Part shown: piece by piece, positions 62,201 to 64,000 of the stretch
Position numbering within the stretch: the first letter of the stretch is position 1
Layout: every line of letters begins with the position of its first letter
NCBI RefSeq assembly: GCF_000006565.2
Contig: NC_031474.1
Coordinates: forward strand, 3,135,662-3,199,661
Source of the DNA: Toxoplasma gondii ME49
Taxonomy: Eukaryota > Apicomplexa > Conoidasida > Eucoccidiorida > Sarcocystidae
Reading direction: 5' to 3'
Length of the DNA stretch: 64,000 bases
Position numbers and translations under genes: made by a program
Notes under the pieces: model-generated
Databases searched by the model: none
Told to the model about the DNA's origin: nothing
What the model saw: the letters and a program-made list of their open reading frames with translations, nothing else

Positions 62201-64000
62201 CTCTCACGCAGATCTTTCAGATCATACACTTTTACTGCGTGAGGCCGTACACACACATGTGCAGGCACGGTTGGACAGATGTTTGTATCTATGAATGTAT
62301 CGATCTGTATTTGTATGTATCTGCGCATGTACGTAATTGGATGCATACTACATCTGCGTATATACATGCATCTATAAATTTCATCAGTTTGGAACATATA
62401 TGTATCTACATACATGCATATATATATATGTGGCTGGTGAGCCGTAGGTTCTTATGTGGACGAGGTAAGTTGAGTTTATGTTCTCTGGGGTTGCAGACTT
62501 TTGCGTTTCGTCGATTACGTTGTGCTCAGATCGATGACGCCTGCGCCATCAAGAAAGTAAAGTCTCTGAGGCGCCTGATGAACGAACGCGCAGCGAACGA
62601 GGAGAAAAATGACAACGGCGGAAGCGGCGACGCATCAAGTTCCGCGAACGGCGATGGAGAGAAAAAGGTAACTTCACGAAGAAGCGCAGAGCGTTGACAA
62701 AAAAATAGGCGGCTGTCCTCTCTCGATACAAGGATGTTGTATGTGCCTTGTCCACGCGTACACATAGCCACAAGTACGTACACATGTCTGTATGTATATG
62801 TCGACATATTCCTCGGTGTGTGTGTCTGGCAAAAAACAAGACGCAACTTCGTTTGTGTGCATCTGTTTACTTCTCCTTCTCTGTACATCCCCATGCACAT
62901 TCTAAAGACTTTACATCTGCAGCGTTCGGCAGGAGACGACCACAGTGAGGATCTGAACAGCTTGTCGACAAGAGTGCCTGTTTCTCAGCGCGACGACTTG
63001 GAAAAGCTCGAGGCAGAAATTGCAAAAGAGGCCGAAGACGCTGACGCGCTGACGGATGCAGACGTGGCTGATGTCGTCAGCTTGAGAACGGGCATTCCGG
63101 TGAATAAATTGACAGAAACCGATCGACAGCGCCTTCTCAGCCTTCCAGCAAGCCTCCAAGCGGTAAGCGTAAAGGACCTTGCGACGGAAGTGAAGGAACT
63201 TGTAGCCGCCACAGTTTAAGGAGGTCGTGTCTCTTTACAAGTGATCCGCGATCCAGGTGTATACACACCAAAGTGTACAGAAACGCTGAAGAACCTACAG
63301 GATGCGTCCATTCACTGTTTTGAGCTTCCGAACGTTTGAGAGGTTCTCGATGTATCTATTCTTTTGGACGAACTGCCCTTTAACACTGCATTCGTGGCAA
63401 GAAACCTTTCTTCAGGTACGTATGTACCGCTTTCCATAACTGTATAACTCAAATGGAATGTAGAGAGGCGTTACAGCACTGCTCCTGGGATACTGAGAAT
63501 GACTTCAGTAAACGCTGGTCTGACTCTCCGCCTGTCGTCTGTCTAAAACCTCCAAAGCAGGAGTATCTTTGAACATGAGGATCGACATGTCCGTGGCGCT
63601 ACAGGCCTCGAGAGAGAAGGGGAAGAGAGGGATGTTTTCTGGGTGTCTGTGCAAAAGCACGGAAGAACGCTCTGGAGCTGCGATATTGGGAGGGGGGCCA
63701 TGCCGCTTCGGGATCTCTGCCCAGATGCGATTTTTCCTTCACCTTTTAGAACGTCAAGAGAACAACCTGGAGCCGTCCCTCCGTTTTGTTGCTTCTGCCT
63801 CGCTTCTGTGTCTCGTGCTCGTTTGTGTTTCCTTTGTTTTTGTGTGCCCTCACGGATTCGCATCTTTTCTCCACATGTCTCAGAAGTTCGTCAGTTTGCG
63901 GCATATCTGGGATGCCTCACCTTTTGCCGGATGTCTTGTGTCGATGCGTCTCGTCTTCTCGGTTTGCCGCAGCAAGTTATCGGACAAGAAGAAGCCGTGG
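55145..64000 (+). CDS. Class I Clp AAA+ ATPase (ClpC/ClpB type), organelle-targeted, 3' truncated by window
   Basis: An ATP-dependent protein-unfolding ring chaperone. Exons 55145-55600, 56665-56788, 57327-57418, 57982-58172, 58888-59065, 59546-59644, 60301-60420, 60969-61099, 61860-62112, 62530-62667, 62923-63162 and 63973 to the window end; phases agree, giving 683 residues so far. Residues 1-152 are a leader with a strong hydrophobic signal (Met at 55349, [19 protein letters not shown]) and a Ser/Gly-rich linker. A double Clp N-domain follows, then Walker A GEPGVGKT (about 361-368), [16 protein letters not shown], Walker B ILFIDEIH (about 429-436), [28 protein letters not shown], a short middle region, [15 protein letters not shown], and QVIGQEEAV opening the second AAA domain. 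The middle region is much shorter than the long coiled coil of ClpB, which favours ClpC. The leader resembles a bipartite apicoplast signal. The start may be 55145 or 55349. Confidence 0.88.
57510..57584. repeat. Long AT tract with a central phase break
   Basis: About 75 bp of almost pure AT alternation in a Clp intron (57419-57981). A TAATATTA step in the middle shifts the phase and makes the whole tract a large palindrome able to form a cruciform. Confidence 0.93.
58577..58642. repeat. Compound microsatellite (ATCT)n(AT)n
   Basis: About nine ATCT units at 58577-58613 run directly into an AT run at 58614-58642, in the Clp intron 58173-58887. Two more AT runs lie just upstream, near 58410-58432 and 58527-58545. 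Confidence 0.93.
59241..59277. repeat. AT-rich microsatellite in a Clp intron
   Basis: An interrupted AT/ATAC run in the intron 59066-59545. A similar one lies at about 61376-61396 in the intron 61100-61859. Confidence 0.85.

Overview
This is nuclear DNA of a coccidian apicomplexan, most likely Toxoplasma gondii or a very close relative. The genes have many short exons with GT..AG introns of about 120 to 1,900 bp. The proteins carry Ser/Pro-rich and Glu-rich low-complexity inserts, and (AT)n microsatellites sit in introns and gaps. The gene content fits: plastid-type FtsH and Clp proteins with long leaders, a dense-granule-like secreted protein, and a bacterial-type aminoacyl-tRNA-protein transferase known from Plasmodium. 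I assembled exons by hand from protein-family motifs, splice consensus and phase agreement. Species and exon ends are inference.

Layout: (1) 1890-13576, + strand, a very large RluA-type pseudouridine synthase with the catalytic domain at its C-terminus. (2) 26639-14704, - strand, a 17-exon FtsH AAA+ zinc metalloprotease matching the apicoplast FtsH1 type, convergent with gene 1. (3) 30453-29461, - strand, a single-exon 330-aa secretory/membrane protein of dense-granule style, with an overlapping upstream ORF and a pair of AGAGACG promoter motifs. (4) 36101-42744, + strand, a PP2C/PPM phosphatase with a hydrophobic leader, twelve 11-residue acidic repeats and a basic NLS-like insert. (5) 47295-46915, - strand, a small basic hypothetical protein. 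(6) 48398-52200, + strand, an Aat/ATEL1-type aminoacyl-tRNA-protein transferase with large inserts. (7) 55145 to beyond 64000, + strand, a leader-bearing class I Clp ATPase (ClpC/ClpB type) cut by the window end.

FtsH and Clp are both proteostasis machines probably sent to the apicoplast. The transferase acts in N-degron protein turnover. The PP2C and the 330-aa protein look like secretory-pathway proteins. The rest is intergenic sequence without supported genes, with microsatellites and a few short tandem duplications. I saw no mobile element, CRISPR array, rRNA or convincing tRNA.
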